33,300 nt of DNA from Opitutales bacterium (GTDB lineage Bacteria; Verrucomicrobiota; Verrucomicrobiia; Opitutales; Seribacteraceae), in the NCBI GenBank assembly GCA_028042835.1, contig JAOFOL010000022.1, positions 1 to 33,300 of the forward strand, in the 5' to 3' direction. A program made the translations under genes and the position numbers. Below are positions 8,327-17,026 of the stretch, in pieces. Position 1 is the stretch's first letter, and each line of letters starts with the position of its first letter. Below the pieces are notes generated by a model. It worked only from the letters and a program-made list of their open reading frames with translations. It did not search any database and was not told the DNA's origin.

Positions 8327-9547
8327 ATAAAAATACTGTTGCTAACAGATATTGAATTCTCAGGCGGTGCTACTATTGCCGCGAGCCGTTCATGTGAGGC
8401 TTTTCAAAAACTTGGTCATGAAGTCTTCAGGATAGTTCCATGGCGAGAAAATGGTGAACGTTTTTGGAAACCTGTAGATTTATTCGAAGGTAGAAAGTAC
8501 AAATTACAAAAAGAAGTATGCGAGATATTTGGTTTAAAAAGTTTAAAAAAGAAACTTAGAGAGAAAGACTTATCATTAAGGTTAAATGAAATTATTAACA
8601 CGATTAAACCTGATATCATTAACATTCATAATATTCATTCTGCTGAATGGCCATTATCATTTATTAAAATATGCTTAAATCATGCAAATGTATGTTTGAC
8701 ATTACACGATATGTGGGCGTTTGCGGGTTTATTCTATACATATGAAGATTTGCCGGAAACTGAAATACCGCTTGAAATACCCCCTGATCAACAAAACTAT
8801 GTACAATTATTTTGGCAAAAATTCCATACTGAATATAAAAACAAAGATTTTAAGTTTGAATTAAAAATAGTTAGTCCGAGTAAATGGCTTTTAGATAAAG
8901 CTCAAAATAGCCATTTTAAGGATTTTTTTGGCAAAAAAATTCAACTATCTATCCCAACAGGTAGATTTAAATCTTGTACAAGAGAGTTATCGAGAAAAGC
9001 TTTAGATATACCACAGCACGAACCTGTTGCTCTATTTACTGCATCAAACTTAACCTTGCACAGCAAAGGTTGGCACTATTTATCAGAGATTGGAAAGTCA
9101 AATATCCCACTCCCATATACGCTTCTAATAATGGGCGATGGAGGAACTTTTATAAAAAACGACTTTAGTGGAATAAACATTAAAATATTAGATATGGGCT
9201 ATGTTAGAGATGATAGGCTAAAGTGGATGATATATAGGGCAGCAGACATTACTTTACACCCTGCACCTGTAGACAATCACCCTAATACTGTTTGTGAGTC
9301 AATTGCAGCAGGAACACCAGTGATTTCATTTAATATTGGAGGGTTACCTGAACTAGTAATAGAAAAAAAGACAGGGTGGATTGCAAAAGAAATAAATACA
9401 AATGATTTTCACAAAACAACTATCAAAGCATTCGAAGATATCAAAAACGGCATTCGTTATGAAACAACATGCCTTGAATATGCGGAAAAAAACTTAGACC
9501 AAGTAAACCAGGCAAAAAAATACTTGGATCTATGGGAAAATTGGTAA
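8327..9547 (+). CDS. GT4-like glycosyltransferase, probable ATA start
   Basis: From the ATA at 8327 the protein is 406 residues and begins MKILLLTDIEFSGGAT, a complete first beta strand plus the glycine loop of a GT-B enzyme. The first canonical start in frame is a TTG at 8339, which would cut the strand down to LTD. ATA is therefore preferred but the TTG cannot be excluded. Other landmarks are the HDMWAFAGL motif typical of one GT4 subgroup and NTVCESIAAGTPVISFNIGGLPEL, the donor-sugar site (here only its core CESIAAGTPV matters). The stop of the previous gene is 4 bp upstream, and no ribosome-binding site is seen. Product role: retaining glycosyl transfer in glycan assembly. Confidence 0.85.
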   Translation: MKILLLTDIEFSGGATIAASRSCEAFQKLGHEVFRIVPWRENGERFWKPVDLFEGRKYKLQKEVCEIFGLKSLKKKLREKDLSLRLNEIINTIKPDIINIHNIHSAEWPLSFIKICLNHANVCLTLHDMWAFAGLFYTYEDLPETEIPLEIPPDQQNYVQLFWQKFHTEYKNKDFKFELKIVSPSKWLLDKAQNSHFKDFFGKKIQLSIPTGRFKSCTRELSRKALDIPQHEPVALFTASNLTLHSKGWHYLSEIGKSNIPLPYTLLIMGDGGTFIKNDFSGINIKILDMGYVRDDRLKWMIYRAADITLHPAPVDNHPNTVCESIAAGTPVISFNIGGLPELVIEKKTGWIAKEINTNDFHKTTIKAFEDIKNGIRYETTCLEYAEKNLDQVNQAKKYLDLWENW

Positions 9548-9563
9548 AAGCAAAATTTTGTAA

Positions 9564-10307
9564 ATGAAACATCTAATAAAGGAAATGCTGAGGGTTTTTG
9601 GATATGAAATCAGAAAAATAACATCTGCGTATGTGGATACTCCATTTGAAGAAACTGAAAATGGAAAATTTGTTAACCTCTTGAGAAAACACAGTATTGA
9701 TTTAGTTTTTGATGTGGGAGCAAATAACGGGACATGGGCACTTGAACTAAGAGAATCGGGTTACAATGGAGAGATAGTTTCAATAGAACCGTACCAAAAA
9801 AGCTATAATTTATTGAAAGAAAAAGCTGTTAAAGACAAAAAATGGAAAACATTGCACTGTGCAATAGGCGACTATGAAGGGAAAACAACTTTATACGTAG
9901 CAAGTAATACATTAAGCAGTTCGCTCTGCAAAATGACTGATAAACACCTAGAAGGTGCAAAAGATTCAAAATATGTTGGATCAGAAAAAGTAGATGTGAA
10001 AAAACTAGATAACTATGTGAATAAAGTTAGAGGAAAGAATGTATTTATAAAAATTGACACTCAAGGTTTTGAAAAACGAATTTTAAAAGGGTCTAATCTA
10101 GTTATGCCAAATGTTAAAGGCTTACAAGTAGAAATGTCATTCAAAAAATTGTACGAAGGTGAAATCACATTGTTTGAAATGCTGGATTATATAAATGAAT
10201 TAGGTTTTAACTTACAGTATCTAAATAATGGTTTTAAACACGAGAAAACAGGAGAATTACTTCAAGTCGATGGAATATTTTACAGAAATCACGATAATTT
10301 AATATAA
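9564..10307 (+). CDS. FkbM family methyltransferase
   Basis: 247 residues. The SAM-binding loop is VFDVGANNGTWALEL (about residues 49-63), with an acidic strand end EIVSIEP after it and the later FkbM motif FIKIDTQGFEKRILKG, where the Asp and Gly-Phe-Glu are family hallmarks. FkbM-type enzymes O-methylate sugars or polyketides, and in this locus O-methylation of a glycan residue is the natural reading. ATG start 16 bp after the preceding glycosyltransferase. The last codons overlap the proposed ATA start of the next gene by 4 bp. A second, distantly similar FkbM gene is at 28841, so the glycan may carry two different methyl groups. Confidence 0.9.
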   Translation: MKHLIKEMLRVFGYEIRKITSAYVDTPFEETENGKFVNLLRKHSIDLVFDVGANNGTWALELRESGYNGEIVSIEPYQKSYNLLKEKAVKDKKWKTLHCAIGDYEGKTTLYVASNTLSSSLCKMTDKHLEGAKDSKYVGSEKVDVKKLDNYVNKVRGKNVFIKIDTQGFEKRILKGSNLVMPNVKGLQVEMSFKKLYEGEITLFEMLDYINELGFNLQYLNNGFKHEKTGELLQVDGIFYRNHDNLI

Positions 10308-11491
10308 AAGTAAAAGAAAATTTAAGTTACCCAAAGATTCTGATAATTACAGAATCACCTCATGGTAGCAAAAACGGATTTGGTAAAACATTAGACACAT
10401 TTTTTTACGGTTGGCCAAAGTCTTGTCTACATACAATGTATACTGATTATCAGTTCTATCAGGAATTTAAAAATAAAAGAGGGTTTACCTTTTGCCATGT
10501 TCCACAACATAGAGGCAAAAGGTACGCAGTTACATTTTTATTGGGTCTAAAACCAGAATGGAGGAATCGATATTCGAAAAGGTGGTTAAATAAATCACTT
10601 AAAGAATACCGACCTGGAATCGTTTATACTATGTTTTACTCTGTTGAGTGCCTAAAATATGCTTATTGGGTTGCAAATTGTTATAATGCGAAACTTATTT
10701 CTCATATAGCAGATGACCCTTTTGGTGAAGAAATAGATAGAGATATAAAGAACATAATTCAGAATTCTAATGACAGGTTTGCGATAAGTAAAATGTCTGC
10801 AATTCACTATAATAAGATGTTCGACTGTGAATTTAAAGTTTTTCATAATGGCCCGACTGCGAAATTCTTTGAAAACCGACATAAAAACAGAAGTGAATCA
10901 AAAAAATTTTTGATACGCTTTATTGGCAATTATTATAAATTCGTGCATGAAGATGCTGTAGATGATCTAATGAATATTATACAGAGGTTAAATCTTAAGC
11001 ATAAATTTAATATTTGTTTAGAATTTTGGGGCGGAGAATTTCCACATTCCAGTCTTCAAAAGAAGTGTATTACATCTGAGATTTCATTTATGGGAAGATT
11101 CAATGAAAAAAACAGTACACATCTACATTTCGAAGCCGATCTACTTTTTCTTCCAGCGAGTTTCAATAAAAACTCGGTTGATCATTACAGATTTTCTTTC
11201 CCTACAAAGTTGACTGAATATTTAGCTACAAAAATACCAACTCTAATTTATTCGCCCAAAGAAACTTCTTTTTACGATTATTGTAAAACAAATAATCTAG
11301 GAATTCTTGTGGGAGAAAACAAAAAAAATATCTTGGAAGAAAAATTACTCGATATAATTTTAAACTATAAATTTTATGAAAAGAATGCTATTAAAAATAG
11401 CAATTTCATTTTTGAGAACGAACATGCAAATCAAATAAAAAAAAGATTTCAAGATACATTGCTAGCCAAAAATAAAAATGATGGAAATTGA
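10304..11491 (+). CDS. GT-B glycosyltransferase with ATA start overlapping the upstream stop
   Basis: 395 residues when started at the ATA at 10304, whose last two bases belong to the TAA stop at 10305-10307. An in-frame stop at 10295 and the absence of ATG, GTG or TTG until 10436 leave the ATA as the only sensible start. Starting at 10436 would lose 44 residues, including PKILIITESPHGSKNGFGKT, the first strand and phosphate-loop-like glycine turn of a GT-B fold. Further on, LFLPASFNKNS and a KLTEYLATKIPTLI segment resemble the GT4 donor site. No ribosome-binding site is seen; translational coupling to the FkbM gene is likely. The family is inferred from the fold pattern; the sugar is unknown. 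Confidence 0.78.
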   Translation: MKVKENLSYPKILIITESPHGSKNGFGKTLDTFFYGWPKSCLHTMYTDYQFYQEFKNKRGFTFCHVPQHRGKRYAVTFLLGLKPEWRNRYSKRWLNKSLKEYRPGIVYTMFYSVECLKYAYWVANCYNAKLISHIADDPFGEEIDRDIKNIIQNSNDRFAISKMSAIHYNKMFDCEFKVFHNGPTAKFFENRHKNRSESKKFLIRFIGNYYKFVHEDAVDDLMNIIQRLNLKHKFNICLEFWGGEFPHSSLQKKCITSEISFMGRFNEKNSTHLHFEADLLFLPASFNKNSVDHYRFSFPTKLTEYLATKIPTLIYSPKETSFYDYCKTNNLGILVGENKKNILEEKLLDIILNYKFYEKNAIKNSNFIFENEHANQIKKRFQDTLLAKNKNDGN

Positions 11492-12422
11492 AACTTTGAG
11501 ATATAGATTCCACGAAAAATACCCAAGAAAAATTTTATCTAAAATAAGATGGTTTATTATAAATAGACAAAAAAATATTTTACCATTCTTAAATGTTATT
11601 GGAGGGAAATTTACTGTGGTCGATGCGTTTGGATCCCCTGGCGACACTCTCCTATCAACAAATATAATTTCAGCAATAAAAGCAAAATATAAAAGATTAC
11701 AAATTAATCTTATTACCAAGAACCCTGATATAATAAAAAATGATCCTAATATAAAGTTTATAAACAGATTTGAAACATACTTCTCAATAACATTTTGGTA
11801 TTTAAACTTGATTGAGAATAAAGATAGTAGAACAAATGTTCTCTTCGACACACTAAATGACATAGGTATAAATGATTATGTCTATAAATGTAATGTATAT
11901 TTAGAAAATGATGAAAAAAAGTGGGCTAGAGAAAAAATATCAAAAAATAATAAAATTAAAATAGCGTTTAACTGTAGATCAAAACAAGAGGTTAAGAACT
12001 GGCCTGTAGAAAATTGGGAGTTTTTAATAAAATCACTTCAAGATTTTGAATGGATTCAATTAGGTGACCACACTGAACCATTTATTAAAAACGTAGTTAA
12101 TTTTTCCGGAAAATTAAATAGGCGTGAATCAATTTCAATTATGTCAGTTTGTGATTTGTTTATCGGACCTGACAGTTTCCTAGCACATGCTGCTAACGGT
12201 TTAAATTTAAAATCTCTGGTTATTTTTGGTGGAAGTAGAACAATTCAAAATCTCGGATATTCTGATAATATAAATATTGAAGACCGACCACACTGCAGTC
12301 CATGCTGGATAAATCAAGATGATGACCAAAAATGCACGCATAAACTCAAATGTCTATCGAACATAAAGGTTGAAACCGTAAAATCGCAAATCATAACTTT
12401 ACTAACGCCAATAGAAGGCTAA
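11478..12422 (+). CDS. GT9 (heptosyltransferase-like) glycosyltransferase
   Basis: 314 residues, overlapping the previous gene by 14 bp, with an ATG-ATG start. The segment VVDAFGSPGDTLLSTNIISA is the GT9 N-terminal GD(V/T)L signature, and the second domain has CDLFIGPDSFLAHAANGLNL with the G-x-D-S-x-x-x-H-x-A pattern of ADP-heptose:LPS transferases. It ends with four cysteines (HCSPCW and CTHKLKC), a feature of a GT9 subgroup, possibly structural. It would add heptose or another sugar to an LPS-like acceptor. Only 314 residues against about 320-350 for typical members. A second, more canonical GT9 gene starts at 17027. Confidence 0.8.
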   Translation: MMEIETLRYRFHEKYPRKILSKIRWFIINRQKNILPFLNVIGGKFTVVDAFGSPGDTLLSTNIISAIKAKYKRLQINLITKNPDIIKNDPNIKFINRFETYFSITFWYLNLIENKDSRTNVLFDTLNDIGINDYVYKCNVYLENDEKKWAREKISKNNKIKIAFNCRSKQEVKNWPVENWEFLIKSLQDFEWIQLGDHTEPFIKNVVNFSGKLNRRESISIMSVCDLFIGPDSFLAHAANGLNLKSLVIFGGSRTIQNLGYSDNINIEDRPHCSPCWINQDDDQKCTHKLKCLSNIKVETVKSQIITLLTPIEG

Positions 12423-12452
12423 TGATTTCATTTTAATAAGGTGCTATAGACA

Positions 12453-13364
12453 ATGGGCGAGATAAAAAGAGTTTTTATATCTGGTTTTAAATACGATGTT
12501 AATTTCACTCGTACATGTGTAAGTAGCATCAGAGAGTACTATCCGCTTATCCCGATAACACTTATTAAAGATAAGTACTACGGAGACTTTTACACAAATG
12601 ACATTGAGAAGCATTACAATGTAGATGTAATGGATGTTGGGAATAGAGTTTTTAGTTGGGGATTTGCTAAACTTGAGCCACTATTTTTACCTGTAAAAGA
12701 AAAGTTCTTAGTTCTTGATTCAGATACAGTGATTCTAGGAAAACTATTGGAATTTTTGGATAGTTTTAATCATCAGTTTATCGTATCCGGTCACAAAACA
12801 GAATTAAACTTTCAAAGTCAACAGTACTATGTTCCTGCTGAGATAGAAGAATTCGATAAAGAATTTAAACATCCAGGATACGGATTTAATACCGGTCAAT
12901 TTGTAGCAACATCAGGCATTTTCAAAAGAGAAGACTTTAATACACTTGTTGATTTTAATAATCCTCCTGTACTAAAGAATACCTCATTATTTAGGTATGG
13001 AGAACAAGGTTTATTAAATTACTTCTTGTACAAAAACTATCAGTGTGAAAATATATCACTAAAAAATGTTCCCTTCATGCATACAGGTGATAATCCGGCT
13101 GTTAAAAATTTAACAACTGAAAATATTAGGAAAAATCAATTCTCTCCTTTAGTTATACATTGGGCTGGTATGAGAAATAAAAACTTTAATAAAATGCATA
13201 GTGGATGGATCCTAAATTATTTTGAAAAAAAATATTATTCAAAAATTAAGTTTGGTTTTATCTTAAAAAAATTAAGAATATTTAAATTAATACTTATTGA
13301 CTTTACTAAGAACAAAATTAAATATGTAAGGAAACTTCATATGATAAATTTTTTACATAGTTAA
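12453..13364 (+). CDS. Putative GT8-like glycosyltransferase
   Basis: 303 residues. The sequence KFLVLDSDTVILG (around residue 88-100) carries a DxD metal and nucleotide-sugar motif after a hydrophobic strand. A downstream VIHWAGMR resembles the His-containing C-terminal motif of GT8 enzymes. NTGQFVATSGIF and YGEQGLLNYF fit the acceptor-binding part of the same fold. This is one of the few genes here with a plausible ribosome-binding sequence (AAGGTG, about 10 bases before the ATG). The C-terminal 40 residues are strongly basic. It is similar in design, though not clearly in sequence, to the gene at 21741. The family assignment is by motif only and the donor sugar is unknown. Confidence 0.62.
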   Translation: MGEIKRVFISGFKYDVNFTRTCVSSIREYYPLIPITLIKDKYYGDFYTNDIEKHYNVDVMDVGNRVFSWGFAKLEPLFLPVKEKFLVLDSDTVILGKLLEFLDSFNHQFIVSGHKTELNFQSQQYYVPAEIEEFDKEFKHPGYGFNTGQFVATSGIFKREDFNTLVDFNNPPVLKNTSLFRYGEQGLLNYFLYKNYQCENISLKNVPFMHTGDNPAVKNLTTENIRKNQFSPLVIHWAGMRNKNFNKMHSGWILNYFEKKYYSKIKFGFILKKLRIFKLILIDFTKNKIKYVRKLHMINFLHS

Positions 13365-13428
13365 TTAAAATAATAAGTATTATTTATTTTTTTCTTTACT
13401 ATTTTTGTTTTTATTTCAATTTAAAATA

Positions 13429-14244
13429 GTGCAGATTTCTGCTTTTATCCCTTGCTATAATAACGAAAGTACAATTGCTACTGCAATTGAAAGTATACAA
13501 TCACAAACGACAATAATTGATGATTTTTTTATAATCGATGACTGCTCAACTGATAACTCACTTCGAATTATTGAAGAGAATAATGTTAAGGTGTATAGAA
13601 TGCCTTCCAACATGGGCAGGGGATATGTTCGTTACATGTCAACAAAAATTGCAAACCACTCTATAATATTATGCTTAGACGCTAATAAAAGTTTAAATCC
13701 TAGTTTTGTTGAGAACGGAATTAAACATTTTGTTGATAACAAAATTTCTGCCGTGATAGGTTCTATAAGCTATAACAACACAAATAATTATCTAGATCGT
13801 TGGAGAAATATTTATTTGTTTAAATCTGATTACAATCACCATGAACTAGTTGATTGTGGTTTAATTACATATGGAACCTTAATGAGAAGGAATGCTATTT
13901 TAGAAGTTGGAAATTACGATCAATCACGAATACATTCAGAAGATGCTGAACTTAGCATTCGCTTAAAAAATAATGGTTGGAGAATAATTTCAGATCCAAC
14001 ATTAATTGTTCACTCTCTTAGCAGTGATTCATTTTGGAAACTTTTGGAAAGGTATTGGCGATGGTATGCAGGTACAAATGTAGATGTATCTATTAAAAAT
14101 TATTTATTGAATATTTTTTATTCATTCTCCTATATGAGTAGAAGAGATCTTAAGGATAAAGACTATAAACGATTACTTCTTTCAATCATCTGTCCTCATT
14201 TTCAATTTTTTAAAAACATAACTTCTAAGCTAAAGTTACTATAA
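13429..14244 (+). CDS. GT2 family glycosyltransferase
   Basis: About 271 residues. QISAFIPCYNNESTIATAI is the standard GT2 N-terminus, and IDDCSTDNS and the LDANKS segment give the nucleotide-binding Asp and a DxN-like metal site. Later HSEDAELSIRLKNNG matches the ED acceptor and base motif. The start is uncertain: GTG at 13429 gives the usual short lead-in, ATA at 13426 is also possible by analogy with neighbours, and TTG at 13405 would add eight residues. The 64 bp before the GTG are almost pure A/T. The TAA stop overlaps the ATA start of the next gene. It acts in the cytoplasm as an inverting transferase; sugar unknown. Confidence 0.85.
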   Translation: MQISAFIPCYNNESTIATAIESIQSQTTIIDDFFIIDDCSTDNSLRIIEENNVKVYRMPSNMGRGYVRYMSTKIANHSIILCLDANKSLNPSFVENGIKHFVDNKISAVIGSISYNNTNNYLDRWRNIYLFKSDYNHHELVDCGLITYGTLMRRNAILEVGNYDQSRIHSEDAELSIRLKNNGWRIISDPTLIVHSLSSDSFWKLLERYWRWYAGTNVDVSIKNYLLNIFYSFSYMSRRDLKDKDYKRLLLSIICPHFQFFKNITSKLKLL

Positions 14245-14984
14245 AATTACTAAGAAGATTATTAGCGTGGAAAAATAGATATCCTCTAATAAGTTATTTC
14301 TTATCTCGAACAGATGATTTTTTTGACAAATTAGTTTTTTGCTTTCTTGGTTCAAAAAAATCAATTTCCAGAAAAAATTTATTAGAATTAAAATCAGTCA
14401 ACGAAAAATATAATTTTACTGTAAATTTATTAAATCCACATCAGAACAAAAAAGAAATCATTACACTTATAAGCTTTGTTAATAAAATTAAACCCAAAAC
14501 ATTTTGTGAAATTGGTACTGCATGCGGAGGAACTAATCTTTTAATCTCTCAATGCGTAGAATCTCTTGAAAAAGTAGCAGGAATTGACTTAGAGATGCGT
14601 AACACGCACAAGTTAAAATATTATTTAAATCACTTAAATCACTGCTACATCAGAAGTAACTCTTCATGTTTAAAAACTCTAAATACCATTTCTGATTTTT
14701 TCATAAATGACGGAATTGATTTTTTGTTTATAGACGGCGACCATACATACGGTGGTGTAAAAAAAGATTTTGAACTCTATTCACCTTTAGTCAATAAGAG
14801 TGGTATAATTGCTTTTCATGATATCATTCCGGACTTTCAAACTAAATATGGTAAAAGGACAGGTAATTATGCCGGTGATGTACCAATTTTTTGGAATGAA
14901 ATTAAGAAATTCTATCGGTACGAAGAAATATTTATTTCCCCAAAACAAGACGGTTTGGGTATAGGCATCCTATATGTAGATTAG
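14241..14984 (+). CDS. Class I SAM methyltransferase with ATA start
   Basis: 247 residues from the ATA at 14241, which overlaps the TAA stop of the GT2 gene (ATAA). There is no ATG, GTG or TTG in frame between the in-frame stop at 14226 and the ATG at 14595. That ATG lies after motif I (FCEIGTACGGTN) and would leave half a fold, so the gene is longer than a canonical-start call suggests. Other motifs are AGIDLE, DFLFIDGDHTYGGVKKDF and GIIAFHDI, the pattern of the Methyltransf_24 or cephalosporin-hydroxylase-like group that often methylates sugars in antigen loci. The N-terminus, KLLRRLLAWKNR, is amphipathic and basic, perhaps a membrane tether. Substrate unknown. Confidence 0.8.
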   Translation: MKLLRRLLAWKNRYPLISYFLSRTDDFFDKLVFCFLGSKKSISRKNLLELKSVNEKYNFTVNLLNPHQNKKEIITLISFVNKIKPKTFCEIGTACGGTNLLISQCVESLEKVAGIDLEMRNTHKLKYYLNHLNHCYIRSNSSCLKTLNTISDFFINDGIDFLFIDGDHTYGGVKKDFELYSPLVNKSGIIAFHDIIPDFQTKYGKRTGNYAGDVPIFWNEIKKFYRYEEIFISPKQDGLGIGILYVD

Positions 14985-14987
14985 ACA

Positions 14988-16010
14988 ATGTCGAAGATAA
15001 AAAAGTTCATATATTTAACATGTTTACCGACTTTAGTACTACTTTTATTAATCGAATTTGCAATACGTATTCACAAGTTCGGATTTGACGCTGCTATATC
15101 TCCAGCAATTATGAATTCGCTTTTTGGAAAACCGGAATACTTTCAAAAATCAAAATTCCCTGAAATTGTCTACGAGTTACGTCCCAACCTTAATACTATT
15201 TTCGCTAAAGTCCCTTTTAGAACCAATAAATTTGGTATGAGAGACAAGGATTTCAGTAAAAGTAAACCTGAAACCATAATTAGGTATGCATGTGTAGGTG
15301 ACTCGCTAACTATGGGAAGAGGTGTTAAACTTAGTGGTGTATTTCATACTAGGTTGGAGGACAGAATGAATCATGAAATGAAACCAAAGAAATTCGAATT
15401 CCTGAATTTTGGAGTAGGAGGATATGATTTAAGACAATACATCGGGGTAATCAAAGAAAAGGTATTAAAGTTTGATCCTGACTACATCATTATTGGTTTC
15501 TGCGGAAATGACACCATCATACAACCTGATGATTATTACAAACCAAGAACCTTTTCTGGAAATCATTACGGAAACCTTTTCTTACATTCTTGGACAAAGG
15601 AATGGATACACGAGAGATATATTAGATTAAGGAAAAATAATAATAAAGAAATGATAGTGAAAAAAGAAAAACAGACTAATGAACAAATATCTATCAAACC
15701 CATTTCTGACTACCTTTATGAAAAGTTAAATGTTGTTGCAAAAATCAGTAAGAAGACAAAGATTCCGATAATAATTGTTCATCTAACTTACAATGGAGGG
15801 GAAATTGTTATAAATAATAAACTTAAGGAGGTTTGTAGGTCACTCGATATCCCATTTCTAAACACTGGAAATTTTTTCCCAAACGACCCAGTAGGTAACT
15901 ATATCAAATACTGTATATTTCGACATGATGGACACCCAAATTCTGATGCAAACGAAATATTTGCAGATAAAATTTTTGATTTTATAAAAAATAATAAGTT
16001 TTACAATTAA
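14988..16010 (+). CDS. SGNH/GDSL hydrolase family protein, membrane-anchored
   Basis: 340 residues with one N-terminal hydrophobic anchor (about 5-24). Block I is CVGDSLTMG, with the nucleophile Ser in GDS. Block II is NFGVGGYD, where Gly helps form the oxyanion hole. Block III is GFCGNDTI with Asn, and block V is HDGHPN with the catalytic Asp and His. All four SGNH residues are therefore present, unlike the DltD-like protein at 2128. Such enzymes in glycan loci remove or transfer O-acetyl groups outside the inner membrane. ATG start 3 bp after the methyltransferase. The stop overlaps the proposed ATT start of the sulfotransferase gene. Confidence 0.85.
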   Translation: MSKIKKFIYLTCLPTLVLLLLIEFAIRIHKFGFDAAISPAIMNSLFGKPEYFQKSKFPEIVYELRPNLNTIFAKVPFRTNKFGMRDKDFSKSKPETIIRYACVGDSLTMGRGVKLSGVFHTRLEDRMNHEMKPKKFEFLNFGVGGYDLRQYIGVIKEKVLKFDPDYIIIGFCGNDTIIQPDDYYKPRTFSGNHYGNLFLHSWTKEWIHERYIRLRKNNNKEMIVKKEKQTNEQISIKPISDYLYEKLNVVAKISKKTKIPIIIVHLTYNGGEIVINNKLKEVCRSLDIPFLNTGNFFPNDPVGNYIKYCIFRHDGHPNSDANEIFADKIFDFIKNNKFYN

Positions 16011-16896
16011 ATCTAGAAAAATATTTATATTTGCACATATCCCCAAAACCGCGGGAGTTACATTTCACAGGATATTATATAACAATTTTAAGGCGAATGA
16101 ATTATTATTCACCTATGGAAATCCTTTTCCAAATGAAACTTTTATCAATCATAAACACTGTGAAAAAATTAAGGTCATATTAGGGCACTTTGCTTACGGT
16201 ATGCATGAAAATATAAACGCAAATATAAATTTCTCATATATCACCTTTTTACGAAGTCCCTTAGATAGAATCATTTCTGAATATCACTACTTACGTTCTT
16301 CTCCTCGCGGTTATCCGTTATTCGATCGAGAAATTTATGAAAAAAAAATGCCTTTGGATGAATTTGTCAGGAATGGTCTATCAGTTTCAGTAGATAACCT
16401 CATGGTTCGTGCGGTTTCAGGAGTTGGGTGTGAAGGTATTGGCACTGCTTTTCACACTGCTAAAAGCGTTTCAAAAAAGAAATGGAAAGGAATATCTGAA
16501 GAAGATTTAAAACTAGCAAAAGTAAATATAGGTAAATATTATAATTTTGTCGGTATTACAGAATTATTTGATGAATCTATGCTTCTTTTGAGAGAAAAAT
16601 TAGGTTGGAAAAATATTTCTTATAAAAGAAGTAATATAGGTGATAAAAAAAGAGAAATTCCAAATTCATTAAAGGAAGAAATTATAGATTTGAATAAGTG
16701 GGATTATAAATTGTACGAATACTGCAAAGAACAATTTGTTAAGGAATGTGATAATTATGATGTTGAAAATAAATTAGATGATTTCCGAAAAAAAAATCAG
16801 CACCCCCCCCTTTTGAGAAAACTCAGCAACCGAATTTATTCACTGGCAAAAAGTAGTATTCGGTCGTTAATGATAAACAAACCGAATAAACATTAA
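16006..16896 (+). CDS. Sulfotransferase family 2-type protein, ATT or ATA start
   Basis: 296 residues if begun at ATT 16006, whose last base is the first base of the upstream TAA (16008-16010). In-frame ATA codons at 15991 and 15994 are alternatives. No ATG, GTG or TTG occurs in frame from the stop at 15985 until 16201. That ATG would remove IFIFAHIPKTAGVTFHR, the PAPS 5'-phosphosulfate loop that defines the family. The 3'-phosphate loop is TFLRSPLDRIISEYHYLR. It would transfer sulfate from PAPS to a sugar hydroxyl, resembling heparan-2-O-sulfotransferase-like proteins. Near the end it holds an A9 and a C8 tract 6 bp apart. PAPS-making genes are not in the window. Confidence 0.82.
   Translation: MKSRKIFIFAHIPKTAGVTFHRILYNNFKANELLFTYGNPFPNETFINHKHCEKIKVILGHFAYGMHENINANINFSYITFLRSPLDRIISEYHYLRSSPRGYPLFDREIYEKKMPLDEFVRNGLSVSVDNLMVRAVSGVGCEGIGTAFHTAKSVSKKKWKGISEEDLKLAKVNIGKYYNFVGITELFDESMLLLREKLGWKNISYKRSNIGDKKREIPNSLKEEIIDLNKWDYKLYEYCKEQFVKECDNYDVENKLDDFRKKNQHPPLLRKLSNRIYSLAKSSIRSLMINKPNKH
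16788..16810 (+). repeat. Adjacent homopolymers A9 and C8 inside the sulfotransferase gene
   Basis: Nine A (16788-16796) and, after six bases, eight C (16803-16810) lie about 30 codons before the stop of the sulfotransferase gene. A run of eight C is striking in a gene that is otherwise very AT-rich. Such tracts are prone to slipped-strand length change and could switch the C-terminal tail. Whether they vary in nature cannot be seen from one sequence, and a sequencing or assembly length error is also possible. Confidence 0.6.
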
Positions 16897-16920
16897 CAAT
16901 TTTCTCATAAGCATATAGTG

Positions 16921-16943
16921 TATAATATTATAATTAAGAGGAG
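16921..16943 (+). promoter_or_regulatory. Possible promoter -10 and Shine-Dalgarno in a 130-bp gap
   Basis: The gap 16897-17026 between the sulfotransferase and GT9 genes holds TATAAT at 16921-16926, with no good -35 box 17 bp upstream. Ten bases later comes AAGAGGAG at 16936-16943, the best ribosome-binding sequence I saw in the whole window. Oddly, it points at GTG-TAA (16949-16954), at a four-codon TTG frame and at a six-codon ATG frame (16958-16978), not at a real gene. It may be a leader peptide, a remnant of a lost gene, or chance. The rest of the gap is plain A/T-rich sequence. Confidence 0.3.
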
Positions 16944-17026
16944 ATATTGTGTAACAAATGATTTTTGGCAATCTTTAGTTTAACTTATAAAACTTTTATA
17001 ATCACATTGCTTTAAATATTTAAATT

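Noticed and set aside
11462-11863. A 133-codon open frame on the - strand
   Set aside because: Antisense to the GT9 gene, hydrophobic only because the opposite strand is Lys/Asn-rich.
16958-16978. Six-codon frame starting ATG after the AAGAGGAG motif, as a leader peptide gene
   Set aside because: Too short, and the spacing of 14 bases from the purine box is long; I kept only the motif as an observation.
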